Of a DNA stretch of 64,000 bases, positions 10,314 to 18,695 are shown piece after piece. This stretch comes from Moorella thermoacetica. Lineage in GTDB: Bacteria; Bacillota; DSM-521; Neomoorellales; Neomoorellaceae. The notes beneath the pieces were generated by a model, which had not been told where the DNA came from, ran no database searches, and saw only the letters and a list, made by a program, of their open reading frames with translations. The stretch spans positions 274,001 through 338,000 of the forward strand of contig NZ_CP012369.1 of NCBI RefSeq assembly GCF_001267405.1. The letters are read 5' to 3'. Made by a program: the position numbers and the translations under genes. Numbering within the stretch: the stretch's first letter is position 1; each line of letters begins with the position of its first letter.

Positions 10314-10712
10314 TTAGGGGTCTACTTGCACGGGGTTAATTTCAATAGCACAAATACGGTCTACGGGAATTATGATTGCCCTCATGATCTGTTTATCAAC
10401 GAGCTTGCCGCCACTGAATATCTTCAGGAAAAGGCAATCGCCATGGGCCGGAAGCAGGACGGCAAAATGCTTGATAAAGAACAATTTGGACCCGTTTATG
10501 ACTTTTTTGCAACAATCGCCGCACTCGAACTCAATGCCAATTTTTTTATCTTCTTTTTTGTCCTCTTCTTTATTGTTCTCTTCTTTTTTGTCCTTATTGT
10601 GCTGTAACTCGTTAATGATGCATTCCAGTTCTTCTAATACCGGGTCCTTTTTTTCAGGTGGACCCTCTTTAATCTTGTCAAAAATCGTACTTGCATTGGC
10701 CTCTTGAGACAT
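10314..10712 (-). CDS. Hypothetical protein with charged central segment and CGDCC motif
   Basis: 132 residues starting at ATG 10712, eight bases after AAAAGGAGTG. The N-terminal third is helical; residues 42-62 are a low-complexity Lys/Glu/Asp/Asn run (KKEENNKEEDKKEDKK); then comes FECGDCCKKV and a hydrophobic C-terminal domain ending near VDRICAIEI. That ending is reminiscent of small spore-coat proteins of the CotY/CotZ type, but the match is too weak to name it. Codon use and the ribosome site favour this strand over the 109-residue reading on the plus strand, whose end is poly-Phe/Val. Confidence 0.6.
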   Translation of the reverse strand: MSQEANASTIFDKIKEGPPEKKDPVLEELECIINELQHNKDKKEENNKEEDKKEDKKIGIEFECGDCCKKVINGSKLFFIKHFAVLLPAHGDCLFLKIFSGGKLVDKQIMRAIIIPVDRICAIEINPVQVDP

Positions 10713-11029
10713 GGGAATCACTCCTTTTTAATCTTTGATAATATAATATGGGTTCACATGGAAAAGGTTTCATTTTAACTTAAACAATATTAGGTGGTAG
10801 TATGGATATTATGCTTTCTAATTTTAGGTGGATTTACGGGGTTAGGCATAGTATCATCAATCGGGTGGTAACGCTAAATTCAGTTATAAAGGTGCCCTCG
10901 GCATGGGGGCCTAAGTTAGCCGTGGGGCGGCTTTGGTTTTAGTGGGAGGTGGTACAATTCCAGGAGCAGAGCTGGCACATAAGGGACAGGTTTTTTCTGT
11001 CAGGAAAATATAGAGCTGAGGTGGGAAGA

Positions 11030-11977
11030 TTGAATAGCCGCACGGAACACGAAAAGGAGCGAAATAATAGCCCGGGGGTGGCGGTCGAAGGGTTTCTTGC
11101 TACCCTTACCAGCTGTCGGCTCTGCCCCAGGGCCTGCGGGGTTAATCGTCTGGCCGGGGAAAAGGGTTTTTGCCGGGCTGGTGTCCGGCCCCGGGTGGCC
11201 CTGGCAACCCTGCATCACTGGGAAGAGCCCTGCCTCAGCGGCAGCCGGGGTTCGGGGGCAGTATTCTTTTCATACTGCAACCTGCGCTGCGCCTTTTGCC
11301 AGAACTACCGCATCAGCTGGCAGGGCCGGGGTAGGGAGATGGAAATCGAAGACCTTACGGCACTTTTTCTGGATCTCCAGGCGCAGGGAGCCCATAATAT
11401 CAACCTGGTTTCGGCGACTCCCTATACCCCCATGCTCGTCCCGGCCCTAAGGGAGGCCAAGAAGCGAGGCCTGAAGATACCGGTGGTTTATAATTGTAAT
11501 GCTTATGAGAGCTTGGAGTCCCTGCGTTCCCTGGCGGGGCTGGTGGATATCTACCTGCCGGACCTTAAATATATCGATGATGGGCCGGCCCGGCGTTACA
11601 GTCAGGCCCCAAATTACTTTTCTGTGGCCACAGCAGCCATCCTGGAGATGCAGCGCCAGGTAGGGATTTTAACCTTTGATGCAGCCGGACTGGCCCGTCG
11701 GGGGCTCCTGATCCGGCACCTGGTCTTGCCAGGCCAGGCAGAGGCCGCTTGCCGGGTATTGGAGTGGGTGAAGGCCAACCTGCCCCGGGAGACCTACCTG
11801 AGTATCATGGCCCAGTATGTACCCGTATGGCAAGCGCAACGCTATCCCGAGATCAATCGCCGCCTGACTGCTGCTGAATACGAAAGCGTTCTGGAATATT
11901 TCGATGCCCTGGGTTTGGAAAACGGCTTTTGCCAGGAACTGGATGCAGCCACAACAGACTATATTCCCAATTTTTAA
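11030..11977 (+). CDS. Radical SAM protein, PflA-like (COG1313 type)
   Basis: A radical S-adenosylmethionine enzyme. It has an N-terminal cysteine group (CRLCPRACGVNR, then GFCRAG), then VFFSYCNLRCAFCQNYRIS, which contains the CxxxCxxC cluster motif, and the downstream NINLVSATPYTP and GLVDIYLPDLKY strands of the barrel. It resembles pyruvate formate-lyase activating enzyme homologues of unknown target. I choose TTG 11030, which follows GAGGTGG at proper spacing; GTG 10949 abuts its own Shine-Dalgarno and would add 27 unrelated residues. No obvious glycyl-radical partner is adjacent. Confidence 0.85.
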   Translation: MNSRTEHEKERNNSPGVAVEGFLATLTSCRLCPRACGVNRLAGEKGFCRAGVRPRVALATLHHWEEPCLSGSRGSGAVFFSYCNLRCAFCQNYRISWQGRGREMEIEDLTALFLDLQAQGAHNINLVSATPYTPMLVPALREAKKRGLKIPVVYNCNAYESLESLRSLAGLVDIYLPDLKYIDDGPARRYSQAPNYFSVATAAILEMQRQVGILTFDAAGLARRGLLIRHLVLPGQAEAACRVLEWVKANLPRETYLSIMAQYVPVWQAQRYPEINRRLTAAEYESVLEYFDALGLENGFCQELDAATTDYIPNF

Positions 11978-11996
11978 GACTTCATATAGGAAATAG

Positions 11997-12025
11997 TTGC
12001 AAAAATTGTGCCGATGCGGTATACT
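11997..12025 (+). promoter_or_regulatory. Promoter of the zinc-ribbon gene
   Basis: TTGCAA, a 17-base spacer and TATACT, located about 115 bp upstream of the zinc-ribbon start codon. Confidence 0.6.
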
Positions 12026-12142
12026 AATAGAGCCTCTAAAGACTTGGCTTGGCCGGCTACTAAAACTATCTCCCCCGGGATAGCCCTAGTCAGTACGGTA
12101 CCTGGCCTGGATACTTTAGGGAGAATATCCTTTGGGGAGAGT

Positions 12143-12463
12143 ATGATGATCTATCAGGACAAAACTTTGACGTGCAAGGAATGTGGCGCGGAGTTTGTTT
12201 TTACTGCCGGCCAGCAGGAGTTTTTTGCCGAAAAAGGCTTCACCAACGAGCCATCCCGTTGTCCTGCCTGCCGGGCGGCCAGGAAGCAGCGTACGGGTGG
12301 CGGTCAGCGCCGTAACGATTTTTATTCCGGACCGCGGCAGATGTATAAAGCCATCTGCAGCCAGTGCGGTTCCCTGACCGAGGTACCCTTTGAACCCCGG
12401 GGCGACCGTCCCGTTTATTGCCGGGAGTGCTACAGCAACATGCGCGCCCGGAATTACCGCTAG
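12143..12463 (+). CDS. Small double zinc-ribbon protein
   Basis: 106 residues with two CxxC pairs in the first half (CKECGAEF; CPACRAARKQ) and two in the second (CSQCGSL; CRECYSNM). The first part matches the probable zinc-binding domain common in Clostridia and Chloroflexi (TCKECGAEFVFTAGQQEFF). It is likely a nucleic-acid-binding protein, but no target is known. ATG 12143 or 12146 follows GGGGAGA; the longer reading from 12008 runs through the promoter and is rejected. Confidence 0.82.
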   Translation: MMIYQDKTLTCKECGAEFVFTAGQQEFFAEKGFTNEPSRCPACRAARKQRTGGGQRRNDFYSGPRQMYKAICSQCGSLTEVPFEPRGDRPVYCRECYSNMRARNYR

Positions 12464-12500
12464 CTTGGGAAGCCCTGCGGGGCTAGATATATAACTATTA

Positions 12501-12535
12501 AAGGAACCCGGTTTTATAAAAAGCCGGGTTCCTTT
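12501..12535. terminator. Bidirectional terminator between convergent genes
   Basis: AAGGAACCCGG pairs perfectly with CCGGGTTCCTT around a 12-base loop. It separates the zinc-ribbon gene from the minus-strand coiled-coil gene. Confidence 0.85.
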
Positions 12536-12538
12536 ATG

Positions 12539-13615
12539 TTATTTTTTAAGGATCAGGCTCATTCGTCCCGGGGCGAAATTGATCTCTTTAAACTGCAGGC
12601 CGTAGTCGGGCGGGGGCAAATCGATGGTCAGCTTCTCCCGGGGCAGGAGCTCGTTCCTGGTGGCAGGGCTCAAAGGCAGGCCGGCAAAGGTCACCTCCGT
12701 GGGGGTGAATAGAAGCTGGTGGGGACCGGCTACCTGCAGGCTGCCCCGAATTTGAAAATCCGGGCCGGGGATGGTTAAACCTTCCCCGGAAAGGATCAGG
12801 CTTACTCCCGGTAGTTCCGCCGGTGTCAGGAGGGTGGCATTTAGATTCCGCTGGCTGAAGATAGCCTGGACCTCACCCCGCGAAAGGTCTACGCTCACCG
12901 CATCGGGTTTCAGGTTTTTCCAGGGTAAAGCCGGGAGTTGCTGCAACAGGTAGTACAGTGTCGGCAGAGCCCCGGACCAGGCCTTTTCCAGGGCCAGCAG
13001 GTCCTGGGACCAGGTAGTACTCTGCCGGCGTAAGCTGTCCAGGTCAGTTTCACGTTTCAATCTTAGGGCTGTCAAGCGCTCCTCGCTTTCAAGGAGGGTT
13101 GCTTGCGCCTGCCGGAGTTCTTGTTCCCTGGCTGCCACCAGGGAGCCTTCTTCCCGGGCCTGGCGGTATAGGGCCAGGTTGTAGCGCACGATACCTACAA
13201 AGTGATTGCCCAGGTATTTTAAAAGTTCCAGGCGAATAAAGAAATCTGGCAGATCATTGCTGAAAAAAGCCGCCAGAATGAAAGGAGAGGTACCGTAAAT
13301 CTGGAAAAACCGCAGGCTACGGTTCAGGTCCCGGCGTCCTGCCGCCAGGCGGGCCTCGGCCTGGATTTGCCGGGAGCGGGCTGCCTGGAGTTGTTGCCGG
13401 ACGGCAGCCAGGCGGTTCGCCAGCTCCTGACCCTCCTGCTCCGCTTTCTGCAGGCGGGCATCCAGGAGCATAATCTCTTGCAGGAGGCGGTTTTCTTGAT
13501 TCTCATTATCCAGGAGCCGCTGCTTCAGGGTGTCGGTAATACTGGTACTCGAAGCCGGGGGAACCGGGGAAATTAGCAAGAAAAAGATGGCCAGCAAGGT
13601 TATGAGCCGTTGCAT
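12539..13615 (-). CDS. Secreted or membrane-anchored coiled-coil protein
   Basis: 358 residues. An N-terminal signal sequence (MQRLITLLAIFFLLISPVPP) is followed by a long coiled coil at about residues 28-105 (repeated leucine/glutamine heptads), a hydrophobic middle region, a second coiled coil at about 145-205, and a beta-rich C-terminal domain. The arrangement resembles the N-terminal coiled coil of EnvC/PcsB-type murein hydrolase regulators, but no LytM or CHAP enzyme domain is present. ATG 13615 follows GGGAGG; the upstream reading from 13633 is rejected. The function is unknown; a cell-envelope role is inferred from the signal sequence. Confidence 0.72.
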   Translation of the reverse strand: MQRLITLLAIFFLLISPVPPASSTSITDTLKQRLLDNENQENRLLQEIMLLDARLQKAEQEGQELANRLAAVRQQLQAARSRQIQAEARLAAGRRDLNRSLRFFQIYGTSPFILAAFFSNDLPDFFIRLELLKYLGNHFVGIVRYNLALYRQAREEGSLVAAREQELRQAQATLLESEERLTALRLKRETDLDSLRRQSTTWSQDLLALEKAWSGALPTLYYLLQQLPALPWKNLKPDAVSVDLSRGEVQAIFSQRNLNATLLTPAELPGVSLILSGEGLTIPGPDFQIRGSLQVAGPHQLLFTPTEVTFAGLPLSPATRNELLPREKLTIDLPPPDYGLQFKEINFAPGRMSLILKK

Positions 13616-13857
13616 TATATTCCCTCCCACCATAAATATTCGTCAGGCATAAGCCAGATCCTGCTTTTATAGGTAAAAAATGTAAATAATTACGGGTAAT
13701 TCACATCCGCTGCGCCGGCAAGGCCGGCGCCGATAGTATAACAACTATCTACCGTAAGATAACCTGCATATAGCTGTAGCTGCTATTGCTACTGGCATTT
13801 ACAAAACGAGGGGGAGAATAATATAATAAAATGACAAAAAAGGCGGAGTGATGTTGA

Positions 13858-14691
13858 ATGGCCTGGAGCCTGACGATGGAGATTCTAATCATGGGTTTTT
13901 TAACCGGTATCCTCGGGGCTATGGTAGGCATCGGCGGCGGGGTTTTACTGGTTCCTTTTCTGACCCTGGTATTTCATGTACCCATACATACGGCCATCGG
14001 CGCCAGCATTGTCGCCGTTATTGCCACCTCCAGTACGTCTGCCAGTACTTACCTGGAAAGCCGTTTAACCAATTTACGACTCGGCATGACCCTGGAGACA
14101 GCTACGGCTACCGGCGGCATCTTGGGAGGATTGACGGCAGCCCTGTTGAGTCGGCAGGTACTGAGTGGTATTTTCGCTGTTGCCCTGGTGGGGACAGCAT
14201 ATTCCATGTTTAAGAAAGTCAAGGGCGGTCAACCCCGGGAGGAGGTAGAAGATACCGGGCGCCTGGGCTCTACCTTTTACGACGCTAACTTAAAAAGGGA
14301 AGTGCGCTACAATGTAAAGCGCCTGCCGCTGGGGTTATTTATTTCTTTTATAGCCGGCAATATCTCCGGGCTTCTGGGTATTGGAGGCGGGGTAATTAAA
14401 GTGCCCATGATGGTCCTGGGTATGGGGGTGCCCATGCGGGCGGCGGCGGCAACCAGTAACTTCATGATCGGAGTAACGGCCGTAGCCAGTGCCTATATTT
14501 ACTATACCCGGGGGTTTGTTGACCCTCTGATAGCTGCCCCTACCGCCATCGGCGTCTTCCTGGGGGCTATGCTCAGTTCGCGCCTTGCCGGCAGGGTCAA
14601 TAGTAATTTTCTGGCCAAATTACTGGCGGTAGTACTTATTTTCCTGGCCGTTCAAATGGCTTTGAGCGCCGCCGGTATCCAGGTTCGTTAA
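13858..14691 (+). CDS. TauE/SafE family sulfite or anion exporter
   Basis: A membrane permease with about eight helices in two repeats, each carrying the family glycine motif: GAMVGIGGGVLLVPFL at about residue 20 and GLLGIGGGVIKVPMMV at about residue 170. The family exports sulfite, sulfoacetate or other organosulfur or C2 compounds; the substrate here is unknown. It is followed closely by a DUF1634 membrane protein, a partner often found beside TauE genes. GGCGGAG precedes the ATG. Confidence 0.9.
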   Translation: MAWSLTMEILIMGFLTGILGAMVGIGGGVLLVPFLTLVFHVPIHTAIGASIVAVIATSSTSASTYLESRLTNLRLGMTLETATATGGILGGLTAALLSRQVLSGIFAVALVGTAYSMFKKVKGGQPREEVEDTGRLGSTFYDANLKREVRYNVKRLPLGLFISFIAGNISGLLGIGGGVIKVPMMVLGMGVPMRAAAATSNFMIGVTAVASAYIYYTRGFVDPLIAAPTAIGVFLGAMLSSRLAGRVNSNFLAKLLAVVLIFLAVQMALSAAGIQVR

Positions 14692-14704
14692 GGAGGCAAA
14701 GGGA

Positions 14705-15076
14705 GTGGCAATAGCCGGAGATGTTGAGAAGAACAAGAACAGGGAATACAGCCTGGACCACGTCGTCAGCCGCGTTCTGCTGGCAGGGGTTCTTACCAGT
14801 GTTGTTTTGATGCTTCTGGGGATGGGACTCCTGGCGCTAAATCCTGGTCTGGCCCAGGCTAACGTATTACCTGTAAGTCAGGTGCTAAAACTAATACCAC
14901 ACTTTCACCCAATGGCTTTGATCGATCTGGGCCTGCTAGTTCTCTTATTGACACCCCTGGCCCGGGTGATTATCACCGGCCTTGGCTTTGCCCTGGAGGG
15001 AGACTGGCTCTTTGCGGCTATCGCCTTACTTGTGCTGGTGGTTCTTGTCATTAGCCTGGCCGTCGGTTCGGCTTGA
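14705..15076 (+). CDS. DUF1634 family membrane protein
   Basis: 123 residues with three hydrophobic segments (about 25-47, 66-90 and 97-121) and the motif PLARVIITGLGFALEGDWLFA, typical of DUF1634. GTG 14705 follows AAGGAGG. Only 13 bp separate it from the TauE gene, so the two probably form one transporter operon. Its stop overlaps the -35 box of the downstream tRNA promoter. Confidence 0.82.
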   Translation: MAIAGDVEKNKNREYSLDHVVSRVLLAGVLTSVVLMLLGMGLLALNPGLAQANVLPVSQVLKLIPHFHPMALIDLGLLVLLLTPLARVIITGLGFALEGDWLFAAIALLVLVVLVISLAVGSA

Positions 15077-15101
15077 CACGCCGGCGGCCAGGAGCTATAA
15101 T
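15073..15101 (+). promoter_or_regulatory. Consensus promoter of the tRNA pair
   Basis: TTGACA at 15073, a 17-base spacer, and TATAAT at 15096, about 20 bp before the first tRNA. Confidence 0.85.
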
Positions 15102-15121
15102 TACCAGTGTAACACTTGTAA

Positions 15122-15197
<76 letters not shown>

Positions 15198-15208
15198 AGG
15201 ATCTTCAC

Positions 15209-15283
15209 GGGCGCGTAGCTCAGTGGGAGAGCGCTTGACTCACATTCAAGAGGTCGCTGGTTCGAAACCAGCCGTGCCCACCA
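15209..15283 (+). tRNA. tRNA-Val (anticodon CAC)
   Basis: 75 bases. The acceptor GGGCGCG pairs with CGTGCCC. The anticodon stem CTTGA/TCAAG encloses loop CTCACAT, giving anticodon CAC. T loop TTCGAAA; CCA is encoded. It lies 11 bases after tRNA-Ala in the same transcript. Confidence 0.95.
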
Positions 15284-15291
15284 GGTATATC

Positions 15292-15323
15292 AAGGCTTCT
15301 CGGGTTTACCGGGAGGCTTTTTT
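15292..15323 (+). terminator. Terminator of the tRNA operon
   Basis: AAGGCTTCTCGG pairs with CCGGGAGGCTT (12-bp stem with G-U pairs) and is followed by a T-run. Confidence 0.8.
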
Positions 15324-15481
15324 CTATATTATTTTTGGTAAAGATTGCAGGAATTATCGCGAGAAAAACGAATATTACTATATAATAATAGAGGAGGAGC
15401 CATAAGAGCCGGTTACCGGCCGTGTAAAGTATGCTGGCTGTAATTTAGGTAAAATTACCGGATAATAATTTCATTTGGGAG

Positions 15482-15841
15482 ATGCAAAGGATTGTCCCAG
15501 AGCTGGTGCAGTATTGGCGCTGGCAGGACCGGCTTTGCTTACTCTGGAGCTTTCGAACGAAGGCAAGATTTAGCGTAGAAGTATATATTGATACCGGCGA
15601 AAAGGAGAAGAACAAGCAATTTTTCGACCGCCTATAAGCGCAGAAAGAAGGTATAGAAAAGGAAATTAACATGGCTCTAAGCTGGGAGCAGCTAGATAAT
15701 GCCCGCGCTTGCCGTATAGCTGTATACCGGGAAGGAAGCATTGATGCCAGCGAAGAGGAACTAAACGAACTTCAAGATTGGGCTATTGAAACCCTAATCA
15801 AGTTTAGGAATGTATTTGGTAAACGGATCAAAACGCTATAA
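15482..15841 (+). pseudogene. Remnant of a DUF4268-domain protein with an in-frame stop
   Basis: Reading from 15482, one frame continues for 120 codons but is broken by TAA at 15635. The two halves read RFSVEVYIDTGEKEKNKQFF and then SWEQLDNARACRIAVYREG with a closing DWAIETLIKFRNVFG, which is the DUF4268 pattern (a domain found in nuclease-like proteins near restriction systems). The N-terminal part of a full-length gene is missing. It sits directly after the tRNA operon, a common place for inserted DNA. The opposite-strand 98-residue reading over it is a shadow. Confidence 0.7.
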
Positions 15842-15937
15842 TGAGATTGAGCCCCTTGGTAGATAAGCCGCTCAGGAACTTTACCGCGAGCTGAAATACC
15901 GGACATTTGAAGGATGGGGAGGGGTTCTCTAATCTTC

Positions 15938-16309
15938 TCAGTCTGCGGATCCTGTACGTGCCAAGTCCGGCCCTGGGGACAAGCGCGTATTATTTATATA
16001 GTATTTACCCCATTTAGCAATAACATCCAATACAGGTATAAAACTTTGGCCAATTTCCGTTAAGGAGTATTCGACTTTTGGAGGTACTTCCTTATATACT
16101 TCCCTATGTACAAGTCCATCCCGTTCAAGATCCCTTAGCTGTTGCGTAAGTACTCCCCGGGATACTTCTGGCAAGAGCTTTTGTAGCTCGTTGAATCTCC
16201 GGGTTTTATGACTCAGATGCCATAGAATAACAATTTTCCATTTACCTGCAATTAACCGTTGCACAGCCGTTACGGGACAGATTTCTTCCCGGTTCTGTAC
16301 TTTAGCCAT
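15938..16309 (-). CDS. HxlR family transcriptional regulator
   Basis: A 123-residue winged-helix regulator. Motifs: CPVTAVQRLIAGKWKIVILWHL, then RFNELQKLLPEVSRGVLTQQLRDLERDGLV and the wing VPPKVEYSLTEIGQS. The single cysteine near residue 10 is the one used for redox or aldehyde sensing in YodB/HxlR relatives. It is transcribed away from an iron-sulfur flavoprotein gene 137 bp off, so it probably controls that gene and itself through the shared intergenic region. Confidence 0.92.
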   Translation of the reverse strand: MAKVQNREEICPVTAVQRLIAGKWKIVILWHLSHKTRRFNELQKLLPEVSRGVLTQQLRDLERDGLVHREVYKEVPPKVEYSLTEIGQSFIPVLDVIAKWGKYYINNTRLSPGPDLARTGSAD

Positions 16310-16367
16310 CAAAAAGGACCCCCTTTATGGTACGTTTTTTATGCCTATGTAATAAAAATGTGCGTAC

Positions 16368-16396
16368 TTGTAAAGGTGTGCTTTTTACTATAGTAT
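16368..16396 (+). promoter_or_regulatory. Probable promoter of the flavoprotein gene
   Basis: TTGTAA, a 17-base spacer, and TAGTAT, within the divergent region between the HxlR gene and the flavoprotein gene. The -10 match is only partial. Confidence 0.4.
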
Positions 16397-16445
16397 CTTA
16401 TTAGGCTTTAATTATAAAATCAAGGTTTTATTCTAGGAAGAGAGG

Positions 16446-17012
16446 ATGATCTGCTGTATGAAAAAAATGGTAGCTTTTATAGGAAGCCCCAGAAAAGAAG
16501 GCAATACATCAACCATAGTAAGGGAAATTGCCCGGGGAGCAAAAGAAGCGGGGGCTGAGGTCAAGATTTATAATCTAAATGAAATGACCCTAAAGCCATG
16601 CCAGAGCTGTTTTTACTGCCGGCAAGCAGAAAATTGTGCAACAAAAGATGATATGCAATCAGTCTATGCGGATATAAAAAACGCCGATGCCATCGTCATA
16701 GGCTCGCCTATCTATATGTCTCAGGTTATAGCTCAGACCAAGCTTTTAATTGATAGGCTGTTTCCCTTAATAGATGCCAATTTCAAGCCGAGATTCGGTG
16801 TTAAAAAAACCGTGGTGGTATATTCTCAAGGACAGGACGAGGCCGGGGCTTTTCAGAGATATTTTGAATACAATGCCAATGTACTTAAGATGCTAGGTCT
16901 GGATATTGTAGATACAATTATATGTTCCGGTGCTAATGACCCTCAAACGGCTGTCAAGAATGAAGGCCTTATGGCAAAGGCCTTTAAAACCGGGAGAGAA
17001 CTGGTTGAGTGA
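16446..17012 (+). CDS. Iron-sulfur flavoprotein (flavodoxin-like, NADPH-dependent FMN reductase family)
   Basis: 188 residues with a flavodoxin-like fold. FMN phosphate loop: GSPRKEGNTSTI at the N-terminus; compact cysteine motif CQSCFYCRQAENC near residue 53, typical of iron-sulfur flavoproteins that carry a 4Fe-4S cluster; then VIGSPIYMSQV. Such proteins move electrons in anaerobes, often in oxidative-stress defence. The start may be ATG 16446 or ATG 16458 (MKKMVAFIGSP), since the ribosome site AGGAAGAGAGG suits either. It is divergent from the HxlR gene. Confidence 0.88.
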   Translation: MICCMKKMVAFIGSPRKEGNTSTIVREIARGAKEAGAEVKIYNLNEMTLKPCQSCFYCRQAENCATKDDMQSVYADIKNADAIVIGSPIYMSQVIAQTKLLIDRLFPLIDANFKPRFGVKKTVVVYSQGQDEAGAFQRYFEYNANVLKMLGLDIVDTIICSGANDPQTAVKNEGLMAKAFKTGRELVE

Positions 17013-17173
17013 CTTTATACCTGTATAGTTTATTGGAGAGATATTCACCTCAAAAATAGAGAGAAACCCAGAAAAAAGTCCCTAATTTATCGTTAAATTT
17101 CTCTGATGAAGAAAATGACTTTACAATCTGCGGTTGGCGTCCATATTAAAAGTTCGCACCGGAGAGGGCAGTG

Positions 17174-17211
17174 AGGCCCATGCTGGAATGTACGACAGCA
17201 TGGGCCTTTTA
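17174..17211 (+). terminator. Terminator downstream of the flavoprotein gene
   Basis: AGGCCCATGCTG pairs perfectly with CAGCATGGGCCTT, loop of 10, followed by TTTAATTTTT. It lies 160 bp past the stop codon. Confidence 0.8.
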
Positions 17212-17644
17212 ATTTTTCGGCCTTATTTCATCTCCAATTGACAGCATCATAAAGCAAAGCCCGGTGAGGGAAGATGGCGGCAACATAGTAACGCTGACCC
17301 CCACTTTTCATCATCGGCGGCGTTTTAAACCCTTCTAAAAAATTTTTTGGGTTCTTAAGATACCAGAAGGATTTTTAGAATAGACGTCGTATTATTTATT
17401 ATAGAGAAGCGATGTATTATATAGAGAAACAAATAAAATAAAAACTAAAAGTAACCTTCTGCTTAGATGGTACATTAGCTGCCTAAAACCGCCATACGGT
17501 TAAAAACGGTTTGGTCTTTTAAAAAGCTCAAGAGTTGGGTTGCAAATTTTTCGGATGAATTTGCTTTGCCATTTCATTAAAAATGTCGTTGTTTAAAATA
17601 AAATAAAGTAAAAAGATTAGATTACAATACTGTGGGGGAACAAC
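17212..17644. promoter_or_regulatory. AT-rich intergenic control region upstream of the IclR gene
   Basis: No gene seen. It contains several inverted repeats: TTCTAAAAA/TTTTTAGAA at about 17334-17380, a CGGTT repeat group at 17487-17512, and a perfect 7-bp inverted repeat GCAAATT-N9-AATTTGC at 17542-17564. The last, about 80 bp before the IclR start, has the size and symmetry of an operator. No convincing -35/-10 pair could be fixed. Confidence 0.4.
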
Positions 17645-18409
17645 TTGGCTAAGGAAAAATATATACTTCAATCGGTTGATAATGCTCTTCGGATTTTAGA
17701 AGCCTTTAGTGCGAATGAACCAGAACTGGGTATCTCAGAATTAAGCCGTAAGCTTGGTCTTAGTAAAAGCGCTGTTTTCCGATTAGTGCTTACTTTACAA
17801 TCAAGGGGGTTTTTATCTCAGGACCCGGTTACAGGAAAATATTTATTGGGGTTGAAGACACTATACCTTGGCGGTTTGGTCCTAAAACAAATGGATTTGG
17901 TGAAAATTGCGCGAACCCATCTTGAAGAATTGGTTAAAAAGTCCGCAGAGGTTGCTCACTTAGTTGTATTAGAGCAAGGCGAAGCTGTTTTTATTGGAAA
18001 AGTAGAAAGCCAGCGTCCCATGATGATGGGTTCTTATGTAGGGGCCAGGATGCCGGCTTATTGTACTGCGACTGGGAAAGTGCTTTTGGCTCATTTACCA
18101 AGTGAAGAGCTAGAAAATTATTTGCGGAACACTACTTTCACCAGGTTTACAAGTAACACTATAACCAATCCGGAAAAGCTGAGGGAACATCTTATATCTA
18201 TAAGGACCCAGGGATATGCGGTCGATAAGGAGGAGAGCGAGGAGGGTCTGTTCTGTATTGCCGCCCCGGTAAAAGATAATGGAGGCAAAGTGTTGGCTGC
18301 TATAAGTATTTCCGGACCAGCTGGGCGACTTGAAAAGCGATGGGAGGAATTCAGGGAACTAGTGATAAGTGCGGCGGAAAATATTTCTCGCTCTCTGGGT
18401 TGGAATTAG
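17645..18409 (+). CDS. IclR family transcriptional regulator
   Basis: 254 residues: winged helix-turn-helix (residues 5-65, LGISELSRKLGLSKSAVFRLV) followed by the IclR effector domain (about 80-250) with YCTATGKVLLAHLP and EGLFCIAAPVKD. IclR proteins bind small organic acids and control catabolic operons. TTG 17645 lies behind GTGGGGGAA. It stands directly before the oxidoreductase/acyl-CoA synthetase/UbiD operon and is the obvious regulator of it. Confidence 0.9.
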   Translation: MAKEKYILQSVDNALRILEAFSANEPELGISELSRKLGLSKSAVFRLVLTLQSRGFLSQDPVTGKYLLGLKTLYLGGLVLKQMDLVKIARTHLEELVKKSAEVAHLVVLEQGEAVFIGKVESQRPMMMGSYVGARMPAYCTATGKVLLAHLPSEELENYLRNTTFTRFTSNTITNPEKLREHLISIRTQGYAVDKEESEEGLFCIAAPVKDNGGKVLAAISISGPAGRLEKRWEEFRELVISAAENISRSLGWN

Positions 18410-18642
18410 AGGGCTTTCGCCTTCTTAAATAAATAGATGTTAGATCTTGGTTATAATGGTGAGACCCCTAAATTGATCGTTATGTATAGTCATCTATACC
18501 ATATTTTACTTTTGCGTGGGTAGCGTAAAGAACATCGCCTTGGGGAGGTAAGCCAATAAAGCATAAAAAGTGGAGAATTAGAAAGCTTTCTTGTTATTGG
18601 TTTTATGGTGTTACTTTTAATATAAATACTTTGTCAAATAAA

Positions 18643-18673
18643 ATGACCTGGTGAAACTTGTTTCGCTGGTCAT
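18643..18673 (+). promoter_or_regulatory. Stem-loop just upstream of the oxidoreductase operon ribosome site
   Basis: ATGACC...GGTCAT encloses GTGAAA-CTTG-TTTCGC, giving a two-part hairpin that ends eight bases before the AAAGGAGG of the gamma-subunit gene. There is no T-run, so it is not a terminator; an mRNA-stability or translational role is inferred. Confidence 0.4.
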
Positions 18674-18695
18674 ATCGCATAAAGGAGGCTGGCAT

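Noticed and set aside
10278-10607. Plus-strand 109-codon ORF
   Set aside because: It ends in a poly-Phe/Val/Leu run that is the complement of the Lys/Glu-rich part of the minus-strand gene, which has a good ribosome site.
10861-10874. T-box-like sequence CGGGTGGTAACGC upstream of the radical SAM gene
   Set aside because: It resembles the T-box antiterminator bulge (GGGTGGNACCGCG), but the AACGC differs at a key base, no stem I/specifier is visible in the 120 bp before it, and no synthetase or amino-acid gene follows.
15445-15741. Minus-strand 98-codon ORF
   Set aside because: The plus strand carries a recognisable DUF4268 frame over the same bases; the minus translation is unremarkable.
17101-17175. 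Possible riboswitch between the flavoprotein gene and its terminator
   Set aside because: No known aptamer core is visible and no gene follows within 430 bp; the hairpin is explained as an ordinary terminator.
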